Positions 37,123 to 50,510 of a stretch of 64,000 nucleotides of DNA are shown one piece after another. Location: NCBI RefSeq assembly GCF_958295425.1, contig NC_081147.1:6779290-6843289 (forward strand), written 5' to 3'. The notes below the pieces were generated by a model. It did not search any database and had not been told where the DNA came from. It worked only from the letters and a program-made list of their open reading frames with translations. The position numbers were made by a program, and so were the translations under genes. The stretch comes from Solea solea (lineage: Eukaryota; Chordata; Actinopteri; Pleuronectiformes; Soleidae). The first letter of the stretch is position 1. Each line of letters begins with the position of its first letter.

Positions 37123-37171
37123 AAATGCAGAGCTGTCAGTCCCACCGTGTGTGATTGACAGCTCTGCATTT
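37123..37171. repeat. Short perfect inverted repeat (hairpin), left arm
   Basis: aaatgcagagctgtca pairs perfectly with tgacagctctgcattt across a 17-nt loop. The mirror is at 49427-49475. It could be the terminal inverted repeats of a tiny MITE or an RNA hairpin. No evidence favours either. Confidence 0.75.
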
Positions 37172-37612
37172 CATGTTTGCAAAGTTGCAGTTATAGGTGG
37201 ATTTGTAGTGGACAAGCTATCAGTATCCATCCCTTCTCTTATAACTATGGTTGTTTCTGGTTTCAAAAACTAACATGGTGTTGCCCAAAATACTAAACTC
37301 CAACATTTAAACAGGGGAGTCTACCCATCAGTGGCAACCCAAATAGTTGACACTTCCCAACCTTATGAGAACCTGCCTCTCAAAATGGGTTATGGATTCT
37401 TATTTTATCTCTGACAAATGGAATGATGAGGAAGGCATGACAATATTATAGCTATATCATGACATGAGACAAGATATGATCTTAGAATTTTGATATTGTC
37501 ATATCGTGATCAGGTATTTGTGATGAATTTTCCTGGTTTGAGAATTTTGGAGAAAATCAAGCTCAAAAGTCAAGATTTTGACAATTATTTTGCAACAATT
37601 TGTGACTTTGCA

Positions 37613-37626
37613 CTGCCCTCTAGTGG
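37613..37626 (-). promoter_or_regulatory. CTCF-core-like motif, left arm
   Basis: The minus strand reads CCACTAGAGGGCAG, which fits the CCASYAGRKGGCRS core. The same core occurs in many dispersed repeats, so occupancy is unproven. The mirror is at 48972-48985, giving a divergent pair. Confidence 0.35.
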
Positions 37627-37964
37627 CCGAATATGATTTCCCATGAAATATGGCACCTGCTTTGCATACTACAGCTCCTTATTTTTCCAGTGATCCCCTA
37701 TATGGCCATATCTACTTTGGACTATAGGAGAAAGTCCATCTCAAATATGAATGCTGACTGAATTCTATTGCAACCATTCCTGAATTCGCACTTCTCCCTA
37801 CTGGCCGAAACGTGCATTTATTTAAGGTGGAATCGAAACTTAATGAAAATCGGAAGCGAATGTGGAGCCACCTTCAGCATCATCATGTGATTGTTCCCAA
37901 TAGAATGAGTGCGCGAGTTTTTGTTTTTTTATGTTAATATAATGTCAATGTATTAATGATATAA

Positions 37965-38038
37965 ATATAATGATGGTGATGATAACAATAATAATATTAA
38001 CAGCAATAATAATAATAATAATAATAATAATGATATGA
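37965..38038 (+). repeat. (ATA/ATG)n trinucleotide microsatellite, left arm
   Basis: Runs of aataat and gatgat units, with a pure aat tract near 38005-38030. The mirror is at 48561-48630. Confidence 0.9.
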
Positions 38039-38160
38039 TTACAACAATAATGTGTGCTGTGAAAGCAACATTTGTTGAAAAAAACATTGTAGAAATATTT
38101 TTTTGAAGTTTGATTATGACAAATAACCATACAGTTAACTGAACAAATGAAATGTACATC

Positions 38161-38295
38161 TTATAAGATATACTTCTGTACTCTCAGTGTTTGATTTTGC
38201 AATGATTTCACTGTTTGGATGTGATTTTCTATTGGTGTCTGTTTTGTGTGCGCATTCAGCTGAGAAAAGGCTGTTTCCGGATTTTTTTCATTTTC
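38161..38295 (-). repeat. Inverted B-prime monomer fragment at inner left arm edge
   Basis: This is the only satellite fragment in minus orientation in the window. Its reverse complement matches the edge monomer of the right arm (48304-48438), including the short gaaaatg where other monomers read gaaaaatg. It is followed without spacer by plus-strand B-prime, making a head-to-head junction at 38295/38296. Confidence 0.9.
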
Positions 38296-40440
38296 CAGCC
38301 TTATCTCAGCTGAATGCGCACACAAACAGACACCAATAGAAAAACACATCCCAACAGTGAAATCTTTGCAAAATCAAACACGAAGGGTACAGAACTAAAT
38401 ATTTTAAGATGGTTAACTTCATTTGTGAGGTTTATGTTATGGGACAGCAGAAAAATTAAAAAAATCCGGAAACAGCCTTATCTCAGCTGAATGCGCACAC
38501 AAACAGACACCAATAGAAAAACACATCCCAACAGTGAAATCTTTGCAAAATCAAACACGAAGGGTACAGAACTAAATCTTTTAAGATGTTAACTTCATTT
38601 GTGAGGTTTATGTTATGGGACAGCAGAAAAATGAAAAAATTCCGAAAACAGCCTTATCTCAGCTCAATGGGGCACAAACAGACACTTATGGAAAAACACA
38701 TCCCAACAGTGAAATCATTGCAAAATCAAACAATGAGGGTACAGAACTAAATCTTTAAAGATGTTAACTTCATTTGTGAGGTTTATATTATGGGAAAGTA
38801 GAAAAATGAAAAAAATCCGAAAACAGCCTTATCTCAGCTGAATGCGCACACAAACAGACACTTATGGAAAAACACATCCCAACAGTGAAATCATTGCAAA
38901 ATCAAACACGAAGGGTACAGAACTTAATCTTGTAAGATGTTAACTTAATTTGTGAGGTTTATGTTATGGGACAGCAGAAAAATGAAAAAAATCCGGAAAC
39001 AGCCTTATCTCAGCTGAATGCGCACACAAACAGACACCAATAGAAAAACACATCCCAACAGTGAAAGCTTTGCAAAATCAAACACGAAGGGTACAGAACT
39101 TAATCTTTTAAGATGTTAACTTCATTTGTGAAGTTTATGTTATGGGACAGCAGAAAAATGAAAAAAATCCGGAAACAGCCTTATCTCAGCTGAATGCGCA
39201 CACAAACAGACACCAATAGAAAAACACATCCCAACAGTGAAATCATTGCAAAATCAAACACTGAGGGTACAGAACTAAATCTTTAAAGATGTTAACTTCA
39301 TTTGTGAGGTTTATATTATGGGAAATTAGAAAAATGAAAAAAATCCGAAAACAGCCTTATCTCAGCTGAATGCGCACACAAACAGACACCAATAGAAAAA
39401 CACATCTCAACAGTGAAATCATTGCAAAATCAAACACTGAGGGTACAGAACTAAATCTTTAAAGATGTTAACTTCATTTGTGAGATTTATATTATGGGAA
39501 AGTAGAAAAATGAAAAAAAATCCGAAAACAGCCTTATCTCAGCTGAATGCGCACACAAACAGACACTTATGGAAAAACACATCCCAACAGTGAAAGCTTT
39601 GCAAAATCAAACACGAAGGGTACAGAACTTAATCTTTTAAAGATGTTAACTTCATTTGTGAGGTTTATGTTATGGGACAGCAGAAAAATGAAAAAAATCC
39701 GGAAACAGCCTTATCTCAGCTGAATGCGCACACAAACAGACACCAATAGAAAAACACATCCCAACAGTGAAATATTTGCAAAATCAAACACGAAGGGTAC
39801 AGAACTAAATCTTTTAAGATGTTAACTTCATTTATGAAGTTTATATTATGGGAAATTAGAAAAATGAAAAAAATCCGAAAACAGCCTTATCTCAGCTCAA
39901 TGGGCACAAACAGACACTTATAGAAAAACACATCCCAACAGTGAAAGCTTTGCAAAATCAAACACGAAGGGTACAGAACTTAATCTTTTAAGATGTTAAC
40001 TTCATTTGTGAAGTTTATGTTATGGGACAGCAGAAAAATGAAAAAAAATCCGGAAACAGCCTTATCTCAGCTGAATGCGCACACAAACAGACACCAATAG
40101 AAAAACACATCCCAACAGTGAAATCATTGCAAAATCAAACACTGAGGGTACAGAACTAAATCTTTAAAGATGTTAACTTCATTTGTGAGGTTTATATTAT
40201 GGGAAAGTAGAAAAATGAAAAAAATCCGAAAACAGCCTTATCTCAGCTGAATGCGCACACAAACAGACACTTATGGAAAAACACATCCCAACAGTGAAAG
40301 CTTTGCAAAATCAAACACGAAGGGTACAGAACTTAATCTTTTAAAGATGTTAACTTCATTTGTGAGGTTTATGTTATGGGACAGCAGAAAAATGAAAAAA
40401 ATCCGGAAACAGCCTTATCTCAGCTGAATGCGCACACAAA

Positions 40441-42723
40441 CAGACACAAATAGAAAAACACATCCCAACAGTGAAATCTTTGCAAAATCAAACACTGAGG
40501 GTACAGAACTTAATCTTTTAAGATGTTAACTTCATTTGTGAAGTTTATGTTATGGGACAGCAGAAAAATGAAAAAAATCCGGAAACAGCCTTATCTCAGC
40601 TGAATGCGCACACAAACAGACACTTATGGAAAAACACATCCCAACAGTGAAAGCTTTGCAAAATCAAACACGAAGGGTACAGAACTTAATCTTTTAAAGA
40701 TGTTAACTTCATTTGTGAGGTTTATATTATGGGAAAGTAGAAAAATGAAAAAAATCCGAAAACAGCCTTATCTCAGCTCAATGGGCACAAACAGACACTT
40801 ATAGAAAAACACATCCCAACAGTGAAAGCTTTGCAAAATCAAACACGAAGGGTACAGAACTTAATCTTTTAAGATGTTAACTTCATTTGTGAAGTTTATG
40901 TTATGGGACAGCAGAAAAATGAAAAAAATCCGGAAACAGCCTTATCTCAGCTGAATGCGCACACAAACAGACACCAATAGAAAAACACATCCCAACAGTG
41001 AAATCATTGCAAAATCAAACACTGAGGGTACAGAACTAAATCTTTAAAGATGTTAACTTCATTTGTGAGGTTTATATTATGGGAAATTAGAAAAATGAAA
41101 AAAATCCGAAAACAGCCTTATCTCAGCTCAATGGGCACAAACAGACACTTATAGAAAAACACATCCCAACAGTGAAAGCTTTGCAAAATCAAACACGAAG
41201 GGTACAGAACTTAATCTTTTAAGATGTTAACTTCATTTGTGAAGTTTATGTTATGGGACAGCAGAAAAATGAAAAAAATCCGGAAACAGCCTTATCTCAG
41301 CTGAATGCGCACACAAACAGACACCAATAGAAAAACACATCCCAACAGTGAAATCATTGCAAAATCAAACACTGAGGGTACAGAACTAAATCTTTAAAGA
41401 TGTTAACTTCATTTGTGAGGTTTATATTATGGGAAATTAGAAAAATGAAAAAAATCCGAAAACAGCCTTATCTCAGCTTAATGGGCACAAACAGACACTT
41501 ATAGAAAAACACATCCCAACAGTGAAAGCTTTGCAAAATCAAACACGAAGGGTACAGAACTTAATCTTTTAAGATGTTAACTTCATTTGTGAAGTTTATG
41601 TTATGGGACAGCAGAAAAATGAAAAAAATCCGGAAACAGCCTTATCTCAGCTGAATGCGCACACAAACAGACACCAATAGAAAAACACATCCCAACAGTG
41701 AAATCATTGCAAAATCAAACACTGAGGGTACAGAACTAAATCTTTAAAGATGTTAACTTCATTTGTGAGGTTTATATTATGGGAAAGTAGAAAAATGAAA
41801 AAAATCCGAAAACAGCCTTATCTCAGCTGAATGCGCACACAAACAGACACTTATGGAAAAACACATCCCAACAGTGAAAGCTTTGCAAAATCAAACACGA
41901 AGGGTACAGAACTTAATCTTTTAAAGATGTTAACTTCATTTGTGAGGTTTATGTTATGGGACAGCAGAAAAATGAAAAAAATCCGGAAACAGCCTTATCT
42001 CAGCTGAATGCGCACACAAACAGACACCAATAGAAAAACACATCCCAACAGTGAAATATTTGCAAAATCAAACACGAAGGGTACAGAACTAAATCTTTTA
42101 AGATGTTAACTTCATTTGTGAAGTTTATATTATGGGAAATTAGAAAAATGAAAAAAATCCGAAAACAGCCTTATCTCAGCTCAATGGGCACAAACAGACA
42201 CTTATAGAAAAACACATCCCAACAGTGAAAGCTTTGCAAAATCAAACACGAAGGGTACAGAACTTAATCTTTTAAGATGTTAACTTCATTTGTGAAGTTT
42301 ATGTTATGGGACAGCAGAAAAATGAAAAAAATCCGGAAACAGCCTTATCTCAGCTGAATGCGCACACAAACAGACACCAATAGAAAAACACATCCCAACA
42401 GTGAAATCATTGCAAAATCAAACACTGAGGGTACAGAACTAAATCTTTAAAGATGTTAACTTCATTTGTGAGGTTTATATTATGGGAAAGTAGAAAAATG
42501 AAAAAAATCCGAAAACAGCCTTATCTCAGCTGAATGCGCACACAAACAGACACTTATGGAAAAACACATCCCAACAGTGAAAGCTTTGCAAAATCAAACA
42601 CGAAGGGTACAGAACTTAATCTTCTAAAGATGTTAACTTCATTTGTGAGGTTTATGTTATGGGACAGCAGAAAAATGAAAAAAATCCGGAAACAGCCTTA
42701 TCTCAGCTGAATGCGCACACAAA
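40441..42723 (+). repeat. 13-monomer higher-order block in B-prime array
   Basis: The rare variant cagacacaaatag occurs at 40441 and 42724, 2283 bp or 13 monomers apart. The order of the three common variants between them is repeated in the next block. Confidence 0.8.
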
Positions 42724-44656
42724 CAGACACAAATAGAAAAACACATCCCAACAGTGAAATCTTTGCAAAATCAAACACTGAGGGTACAGAACTTAATCTT
42801 TTAAGATGTTAACTTCATTTGTGAAGTTTATGTTATGGGACAGCAGAAAAATGAAAAAAATCCGGAAACAGCCTTATCTCAGCTGAATGCGCACACAAAC
42901 AGACACTTATGGAAAAACACATCCCAACAGTGAAAGCTTTGCAAAATCAAACACGAAGGGTACAGAACTTAATCTTTTAAAGATGTTAACTTCATTTGTG
43001 AGGTTTATATTATGGGAAAGTAGAAAAATGAAAAAAATCCGAAAACAGCCTTATCTCAGCTCAATGGGCACAAACAGACACTTATAGAAAAACACATCCC
43101 AACAGTGAAAGCTTTGCAAAATCAAACACGAAGGGTACAGAACTTAATCTTTTAAGATGTTAACTTCATTTGTGAAGTTTATGTTATGGGACAGCAGAAA
43201 AATGAAAAAAATCCGGAAACAGCCTTATCTCAGCTGAATGCGCACACAAACAGACACCAATAGAAAAACACATCCCAACAGTGAAATCATTGCAAAATCA
43301 AACACTGAGGGTACAGAACTAAATCTTTAAAGATGTTAACTTCATTTGTGAGGTTTATATTATGGGAAATTAGAAAAATGAAAAAAATCCGAAAACAGCC
43401 TTATCTCAGCTCAATGGGCACAAACAGACACTTATAGAAAAACACATCCCAACAGTGAAAGCTTTGCAAAATCAAACACGAAGGGTACAGAACTTAATCT
43501 TTTAAGATGTTAACTTCATTTGTGAAGTTTATGTTATGGGACAGCAGAAAAATGAAAAAAATCCGGAAACAGCCTTATCTCAGCTGAATGCGCACACAAA
43601 CAGACACCAATAGAAAAACACATCCCAACAGTGAAATCATTGCAAAATCAAACACTGAGGGTACAGAACTAAATCTTTAAAGATGTTAACTTCATTTGTG
43701 AGGTTTATATTATGGGAAAGTAGAAAAATGAAAAAAATCCGAAAACAGCCTTATCTCAGCTGAATGCGCACACAAACAGACACTTATGGAAAAACACATC
43801 CCAACAGTGAAAGCTTTGCAAAATCAAACACGAAGGGTACAGAACTTAATCTTTTAAAGATGTTAACTTCATTTGTGAGGTTTATGTTATGGGACAGCAG
43901 AAAAATGAAAAAAATCCGGAAACAGCCTTATCTCAGCTGAATGGGCACACAAACAGACACCAATAGAAAAACACATCCCAACAGTGAAATATTTGCAAAA
44001 TCAAACACGAAGGGTACAGAACTAAATCTTTTAAGATGTTAACTTCATTTGTGAAGTTTATATTATGGGAAATTAGAAAAATGAAAAAAATCCGAAAACA
44101 GCCTTATCTCAGCTCAATGGGCACAAACAGACACTTATAGAAAAACACATCCCAACAGTGAAAGCTTTGCAAAATCAAACACGAAGGGTACAGAACTTAA
44201 TCTTTTAAGATGTTAACTTCATTTGTGAAGTTTATGTTATGGGACAGCAGAAAAATGAAAAAAATCCGGAAACAGCCTTATCTCAGCTGAATGCGCACAC
44301 AAACAGACACCAATAGAAAAACACATCCCAACAGTGAAATCATTGCAAAATCAAACACTGAGGGTACAGAACTAAATCTTTAAAGATGTTAACTTCATTT
44401 GTGAGGTTTATATTATGGGAAAGTAGAAAAATGAAAAAAATCCGAAAACAGCCTTATCTCAGCTGAATGCGCACACAAACAGACACTTATGGAAAAACAC
44501 ATCCCAACAGTGAAAGCTTTGCAAAATCAAACACGAAGGGTACAGAACTTAATCTTTTAAAGATGTTAACTTCATTTGTGAGGTTTATGTTATGGGACAG
44601 CAGAAAAATGAAAAAAATCCGGAAACAGCCTTATCTCAGCTGAATGCGCACACAAA
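42724..44656 (+). repeat. 11-monomer derivative block in B-prime array
   Basis: It runs from the rare variant at 42724 to the next at 44657, 1933 bp or 11 monomers. It follows the order of the preceding block but lacks one pair of monomers, as from an unequal exchange or deletion. Confidence 0.75.
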
Positions 44657-47600
44657 CAGACACAAATAGAAAAACACATCCCAACAGTGAAATCTTTGCA
44701 AAATAGAACACTGAGGGTACAGAACTTAATCTTTTAAGATGTTAACTTCATTTGTGAAGTTTATGTTATGGGACAGCAGAAAAATGAAAAAAATCCGGAA
44801 ACAGCCTTATCTCAGCTGAATGCGCACACAAACAGACACCAATAGAAAAACACATCCCAACAGTGAAATCATTGCAAAATCAACACTGAGGGTACAGAAC
44901 TAAATCTTTAAAGATGTTAACTTCATTTGTGAGGTTTATATTATGGGAAATTAGAAAAATGAAAAAAATCCGAAAACAGCCTTATCTCAGCTCAATGGGC
45001 ACAAACAGACACTTATAGAAAAACACATCCCAACAGTGAAAGCTTTGCAAAATCAAACACGAAGGGTACAGGTACAGAACTAAATCTTTTAAAATGTTAA
45101 CTTCATTTGTGAGGTTTATATTATGGGAAATTAGAAAAATGAAAAAAATCCGAAAACAGCCTTATCTCAGCTCAATGGGCACAAACAGACACTTATGGGA
45201 AAACACATCCCAACAGTGAAAGCTTTGCAAAATCAAACACGAAGGGTACAGAACTAAATCTTTTAAGATGTGAACTTCATTTGTGAGGTTTATGTTATGG
45301 GACAGCAGAAAAATTTAAAAAAATCCGGAAACAGCCTTATCTCAGCTGAATGCGCACACAAACAGACACTTATGGAAAAACACATCCCAACAGTGAAAGC
45401 TTTGCAAAATCAAACACGAAGGGTACAGAACTTAATCTTTTAAGATGTTAACTTCATTTGTGAAGTTTATGTTATGGGACAGCAGAAAAATGAAAAAAAT
45501 CCGGAAACAGCCTTATCTCAGCTGAATGCGCACACAAACAGACACCAATAGAAAAACACATCCCAACAGTGAAATCATTGCAAAATCAAACACTGAGGGT
45601 ACAGAACTAAATCTTTAAAGATGTTAACTTCATTTGTGAGGTTTATATTATGGGAAAGTAGAAAAATGAAAAAAATCCGAAAACAGCCTTATCTCAGCTG
45701 AATGCGCACACAAACAGACACTTATGGAAAAACACATCCCAACAGTGAAAGCTTTGCAAAATCAAACACGAAGGGTACAGAACTTAATCTTTTAAGATGT
45801 TAACTTCATTTGTGAAGTTTATGTTATGGGACAGCAGAAAAATGAAAAAAATCCGGAAACAGCCTTATCTCAGCTGAATGCGCACACAAACAGACACCAA
45901 TAGAAAAACACATCCCAACAGTGAAATCTTTGCAAAATCAAACACGAAGGGTACAGAACTAAATCTTTAAAGATGTTAACTTCATTTGTGAGGTTTATAT
46001 TATGGGAAAGTAGAAAAATGAAAAAAATCCGAAAACAGCCTTATCTCAGCTGAATGCGCACACAAACAGACACTTATGGAAAAACACATCCCAACAGTGA
46101 AATCATTGCAAAATCAAACACGAAGGGTACAGAACTTAATCTTTTAAGATGTTAACTTCATTTGTGAAGTTTATGTTATGGGACAGCAGAAAAATGAAAA
46201 AAATCCGGAAACAGCCTTATCTCAGCTGAATGCGCACACAAACAGACACCAATAGAAAAACACATCCCAACAGTGAAATCATTGCAAAATCAAACACTGA
46301 GGGTACAGAACTAAATCTTTAAAGATGTTAACTTCATTTGTGAGGTTTATATTATGGGAAAGTAGAAAAATGAAAAAAATCCGAAAACAGCCTTATCTCA
46401 GCTGAATGCGCACACAAACAGACACTTATGGAAAAACACATCCCAACAGTGAAAGCTTTGCAAAATCAAACACGAAGGGTACAGAACTTAATCTTTTAAG
46501 ATGTTAACTTCATTTGTGAAGTTTATGTTATGGGACAGCAGAAAAATGAAAAAAATCCGGAAACAGCCTTATCTCAGCTGAATGCGCACACAAACAGACA
46601 CTTATGGAAAAACACATCCCAACAGTGAAAGCTTTGCAAAATCAAACACGAAGGGTACAGAACTTAATCTTTTAAAGATGTTAACTTCATTTGTGAGGTT
46701 TATGTTATGGGACAGCAGAAAAATGAAAAAAATCCGGAAACAGCCTTATCTCAGCTGAATGCGCACACAAACAGACACCAATAGAAAAACACATCCCAAC
46801 AGTGAAATCATTGCAAAATCAAACACGAAGGGTACAGAACTTAATCTTTTAAGATGTTAACTTCATTTGTGAGGTTTATGTTATGGGAAAGTAGAAAAAT
46901 GAAAAAAATCCGGAAACAGCCTTATCTCAGCTGAATGCGCACACAAACAGACACCAATAGAAAAACACATCCCAACAGTGAAATCTTTGCAAAATCAAAC
47001 ACTGAGGGTACAGAACTAAATATTTAAAGATGTTAACTTCATTTGTGAGGTTTATATTATAGGAAAGTAGAAAAATGAAAAAAAATCCGGAAACAGCCTT
47101 ATCTCAGCTGAATGCGCACACAAACAGACACCAATAGAAAAACACATCCCAACAGTGAAATCTTTGCAAAATCAAACACGAAGGGTACAGAACTAAATCT
47201 TTTAAGATGTTAACTTCATTTGTGAGGTTTATGTTATGGGACAGCAGAAAAATGAAAAAAAATCCGGAAACAGCCTTATCTCAGCTGAATGCGCACACAA
47301 ACAGACACCAATAGAAAAACACATCCCAACAGTGAAATCATTGCAAAATCAAACACTGAGGGTACAGAACTAAATCTTTAAAGATGTTAACTTCATTTGT
47401 GAGGTTTATATTATGGGAAAGTAGAAAAATGAAAAAAATCCGAAAACAGCCTTATCTCAGCTGAATGCGCACACAAACAGACACTTATGGAAAAACACAT
47501 CTCAACAGTGAAAGCTTTGCAAAATCAAACACGAAGGGTACAGAACTTAATCTTTTAAAGATGTTAAACTTCATTTGTGAGGTTTATATTATGGGAAAGT

Positions 47601-48560
47601 AGAAAAATGAAAAAAATCCGGAAACAGCCTTATCTCAGCTGAATGCGCACACAAACAGACACCAATAGAAAAACACATCCCAACAGTGAAATCATTGCAA
47701 AATCAAACACTGAGGGTACAGAACTAAATCTTTTAAAATGTTAACTTCATTTGTGAGGTTTATATTATGGGAAATTAGAAAAATGAAAAAAATCCGAAAA
47801 CAGCCTTATCTCAGCTCAATGGGCACAAACAGACACTTATAGATAAACACATCCCAACAGTGAAATCATTGCAAAATCAAACACTGAGGGTACAGAACTA
47901 AATCTTTTAAGATGTTAACTTCATTTGTGAGGTTTATGTTATGGGACAGCAGAAAAATTAAAAAAATCCGAAAACAGCCTTATCTCACCTCAATGGGGCA
48001 CAAACAGACACTTATGGAAAAACACATCCCAACAGTGAAAGCTTTGCAAAATCAAACACGAAGGGTACAGAACTAAATCTTTTAAGATGTGAACTTCATT
48101 TGTGAGGTTTATGTTATGGGACAGCAGAAAAATTTAAAAAAATCCGGAAACAGCCTTATCTCAGCTGAATGCGCACACAAACAGACACCAATAGAAAAAC
48201 ACATCCAAACAGTGAAATCTTTGCAAAATCAAACACTGAGGGTAAAGAAGTATATCTTATAAGATTTTAAGTTCATTTGTTAGGTTTATATTATGGGAAA
48301 GTAGAAAATGAAAAAAATCCGAAAACAGCCTTATCTCAGCTGAATGCGCACACAAACAGACACCAATAGAAAAACACATCCAAACAGTGAAATCATTGCA
48401 AAATCAAACACTGAGAGTACAGAAGTATATCTTATAAGATGTGCATTTCATTTGTTCAGTTAACTGTATGGTTATTTGTCATAATCAAACTTCAAAAAAA
48501 TATTTCTACAATGTTTTTTACAACAAATGTTGCTTTCACAGCACACATTATTGTTGTAAT

Positions 48561-48630
48561 CATATCATTATTATTAATATTATTATTATTATTGCTGTTA
48601 ATATTATTATTGTTATCATCACCATCATTA
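48561..48630 (-). repeat. (TAT/CAT)n trinucleotide microsatellite, right arm
   Basis: Mirror of 37965-38038, with fewer pure tat units and an additional interruption. Confidence 0.9.
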
Positions 48631-48971
48631 TATTTATATCATTAATACATTGACATTATATTAACATAAAAAAACAAAAACTCGCGCACTCATTCTATTG
48701 GGAACAATGACATGATGATGCTGAAGGTGGCTCCACATTCGCTTCCGATTTTCATTAAGTTTCGATTCCACCTTAAAAAAATGCACGTTTCGGCCAGTAG
48801 GGAGAAGTGCGAATTCAGGAATGGTTGCAATAGAATTCAGTCAGCATTCATATTTGAGATGGACTTTCTCCTATAGTCCAAAGTAGATATGGACATATAG
48901 GGGATCACTGGAAAAATAAGGAGCTGTAGTATGCAAAGCAGGTGCCATATTTCATGGGAAATCATATTCGG

Positions 48972-48985
48972 CCACTAGAGGGCAG
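48972..48985 (+). promoter_or_regulatory. CTCF-core-like motif, right arm
   Basis: CCACTAGAGGGCAG on the plus strand, mirror of 37613-37626. Confidence 0.35.
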
Positions 48986-49426
48986 TGCAAAGTCACAAAT
49001 TGTTGCAAAGTAATTGTCAAAATCTTGACTTTTGAGCTTGATTTTCTCCAAAATTCTCAAACCAGGAAAATAAATCACAAATACCCGATCACGATATGAC
49101 AATATCAAAATTCTAAGATCATATCTTGTCTCATGTCATGATATAGCTATAATATTGTCATGCCTTCCTCATCATTCCATTTGTCAGAGATAAAATAAGA
49201 ATCCATAACCCATTTTGAGAGGTAGGTTCTCATAAGGTTGGGAAGTGTCAACTATTTGGGTTGCCACTGATGGGTAGACTCCCCTGTTTAAATGTTGGAG
49301 TTTAGTATTTTGGGCAACACCATGTTAGTTTTTGAAACCAGAAACAACCATAGTTATAAGAGAAGGGATGGATACTGATAGCTTGTCCACTACAAATCCA
49401 CCTATAACTGCAACTTTGCAAACATG

Positions 49427-49475
49427 AAATGCAGAGCTGTCAATCACACACGGTGGGACTGACAGCTCTGCATTT
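49427..49475. repeat. Short perfect inverted repeat (hairpin), right arm
   Basis: Same 16-bp stem as at 37123-37171, kept perfect in both arms. Confidence 0.75.
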
Positions 49476-50417
49476 AAATGTAAAATTAAATTTACATTGT
49501 GGACATGCAGCTCTACTGAAGAGGAACTAAGACCATAAACCCTTTAGAACAATGTATGCAGGGCACCAGACTAACTTTTTACTAGGAGCACAGTAGCCCC
49601 CCCTATAACTGAATGTTTTAGGAGAGCAAGCAGAACATTTAGGGGCGCACACCTTAAACATTTCCTCTCATTTTCACTGTATTACTGATCAATACTTCGA
49701 TAATAATTGAATAAATTGCAATGTGCTGTTTAGAATTCCCAGTGAATTTTTATTGTGCACTTGTTTGTTAAAGAATAAGATCACATAAGAGACATTTAGT
49801 GTACATAAAATACCATCACTGTCACTACAGTACAATTATTAACTAGAAGTGGCCCGGTACTGTCCAGTACACAGAACCGACACTTTTATTTGTGTACTGG
49901 CACATTTCACAAGATGCCGGTAATCTCTTATCAGTCCACTTGATTATGGTCCAGAGCAATAACGTCTCAGGGTACACTATGTGAGGTTCACCTGTTCTCG
50001 CAAAAGTCAAGTGTTTATTCCTTGAGTTTGGAGTTTTTATTTTCTATCTAATCTCTATCTGGAAGACGACCGCTGTGGCGACCATCATCATGCTTCAAAA
50101 GCATGAGTTAGCTCATCCACACACTCATACTTTCTGATATAATAAAAATAAACATGGAGCTGGCAAGTTGAGGCTTGAAAATATCAGAGGACGATGCACA
50201 GAAGGGATTAAGCTGGGATATTGCCCGGTATCCTGGACTCTTGCTCAAAAATTAATAAATTGATAAAGTTGAACCTGAATTTTCCTTAACACTAAAACAA
50301 GGCCAGACCAAAAGTTTCACTCCCAGGGCTGGAGTATGCCAGGTGTAATATTATTAGATATTAATGTAGATGTTATGCAAGAATTTGATGCACAAGCCTG
50401 TTTTCTTTGTGTATTAC

Positions 50418-50510
50418 CTTAATGACTCTGTCCTGGCAGTGCTGGATGATCTTACACAGCTCCTCTGTACCCTGAGACTCGGGACTCTGATGACGGATCT
50501 GCTCAAACAT
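50418..50510 (-). pseudogene. Exon of unidentified gene (31 codons), right arm
   Basis: Mirror of 36091-36183 with intact splice signals and open frame, but MFEQIRHQSPESQ replaces MFEQILHQSLESQ. A proline in a predicted helix suggests relaxed constraint. Confidence 0.6.

Larger units (their letters stand above)
36184..37964. other. Left-arm stretch, no gene recognised
   Basis: It holds the short inverted repeat at 37123-37171 and a CTCF-like motif at 37613-37626. The part at about 36230-36740 has the look of an old dispersed repeat, but I could not assign it. A tatcgtgat-rich stretch at 37440-37520 may be another old repeat. Confidence 0.45.
30813..38295 (+). repeat. Left arm of ~25-kb inverted repeat
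   Basis: This is the reverse complement of 48304-55716. Matching blocks recur in mirror order throughout: CA repeat, CpG-richer element, LINE halves, exon pieces, ATA repeat. Paired landmarks include the exon piece at 35510-35665 with 50936-51091, and 36091-36183 with 50418-50510. By eye the arms differ by scattered substitutions and several indels, so this is not an exact assembly mirror. The outer edge is near aaatcataaactactg. The inner edge is within an inverted B-prime fragment. Confidence 0.95.
38296..48303 (+). repeat. B-prime satellite array (~176-bp monomer, ~57 copies)
   Basis: Successive ttatgggacagcag sites near 38441, 38617, 38792, 38968 and 39144 give 175-176 bp. Signatures that separate it from B are cagcag for cagtag, atccggaaacagccttatctc for atcagaaaacagccgtatcc, and cacaaacagacacc or cacttat blocks. 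Three main variants alternate: gacaccaatag, gacacttatgg and ctcaatgggcacaaac...cttatag. No A or C elements are present. Open frames at 40604-40804 and 42887-43087 are satellite frames. Confidence 0.95.
48631..50417. other. Right-arm stretch, no gene recognised
   Basis: Mirror of 36184-37964. It holds the inverted repeat at 49427-49475 and the CTCF-like motif. Relative to the left arm it gains 4 bp near 49968 (ctcagggtac). Confidence 0.45.

Noticed and set aside
37945..38159. Poly-isoleucine and poly-leucine frames
   Set aside because: They are translations of the ATA/ATG microsatellite.
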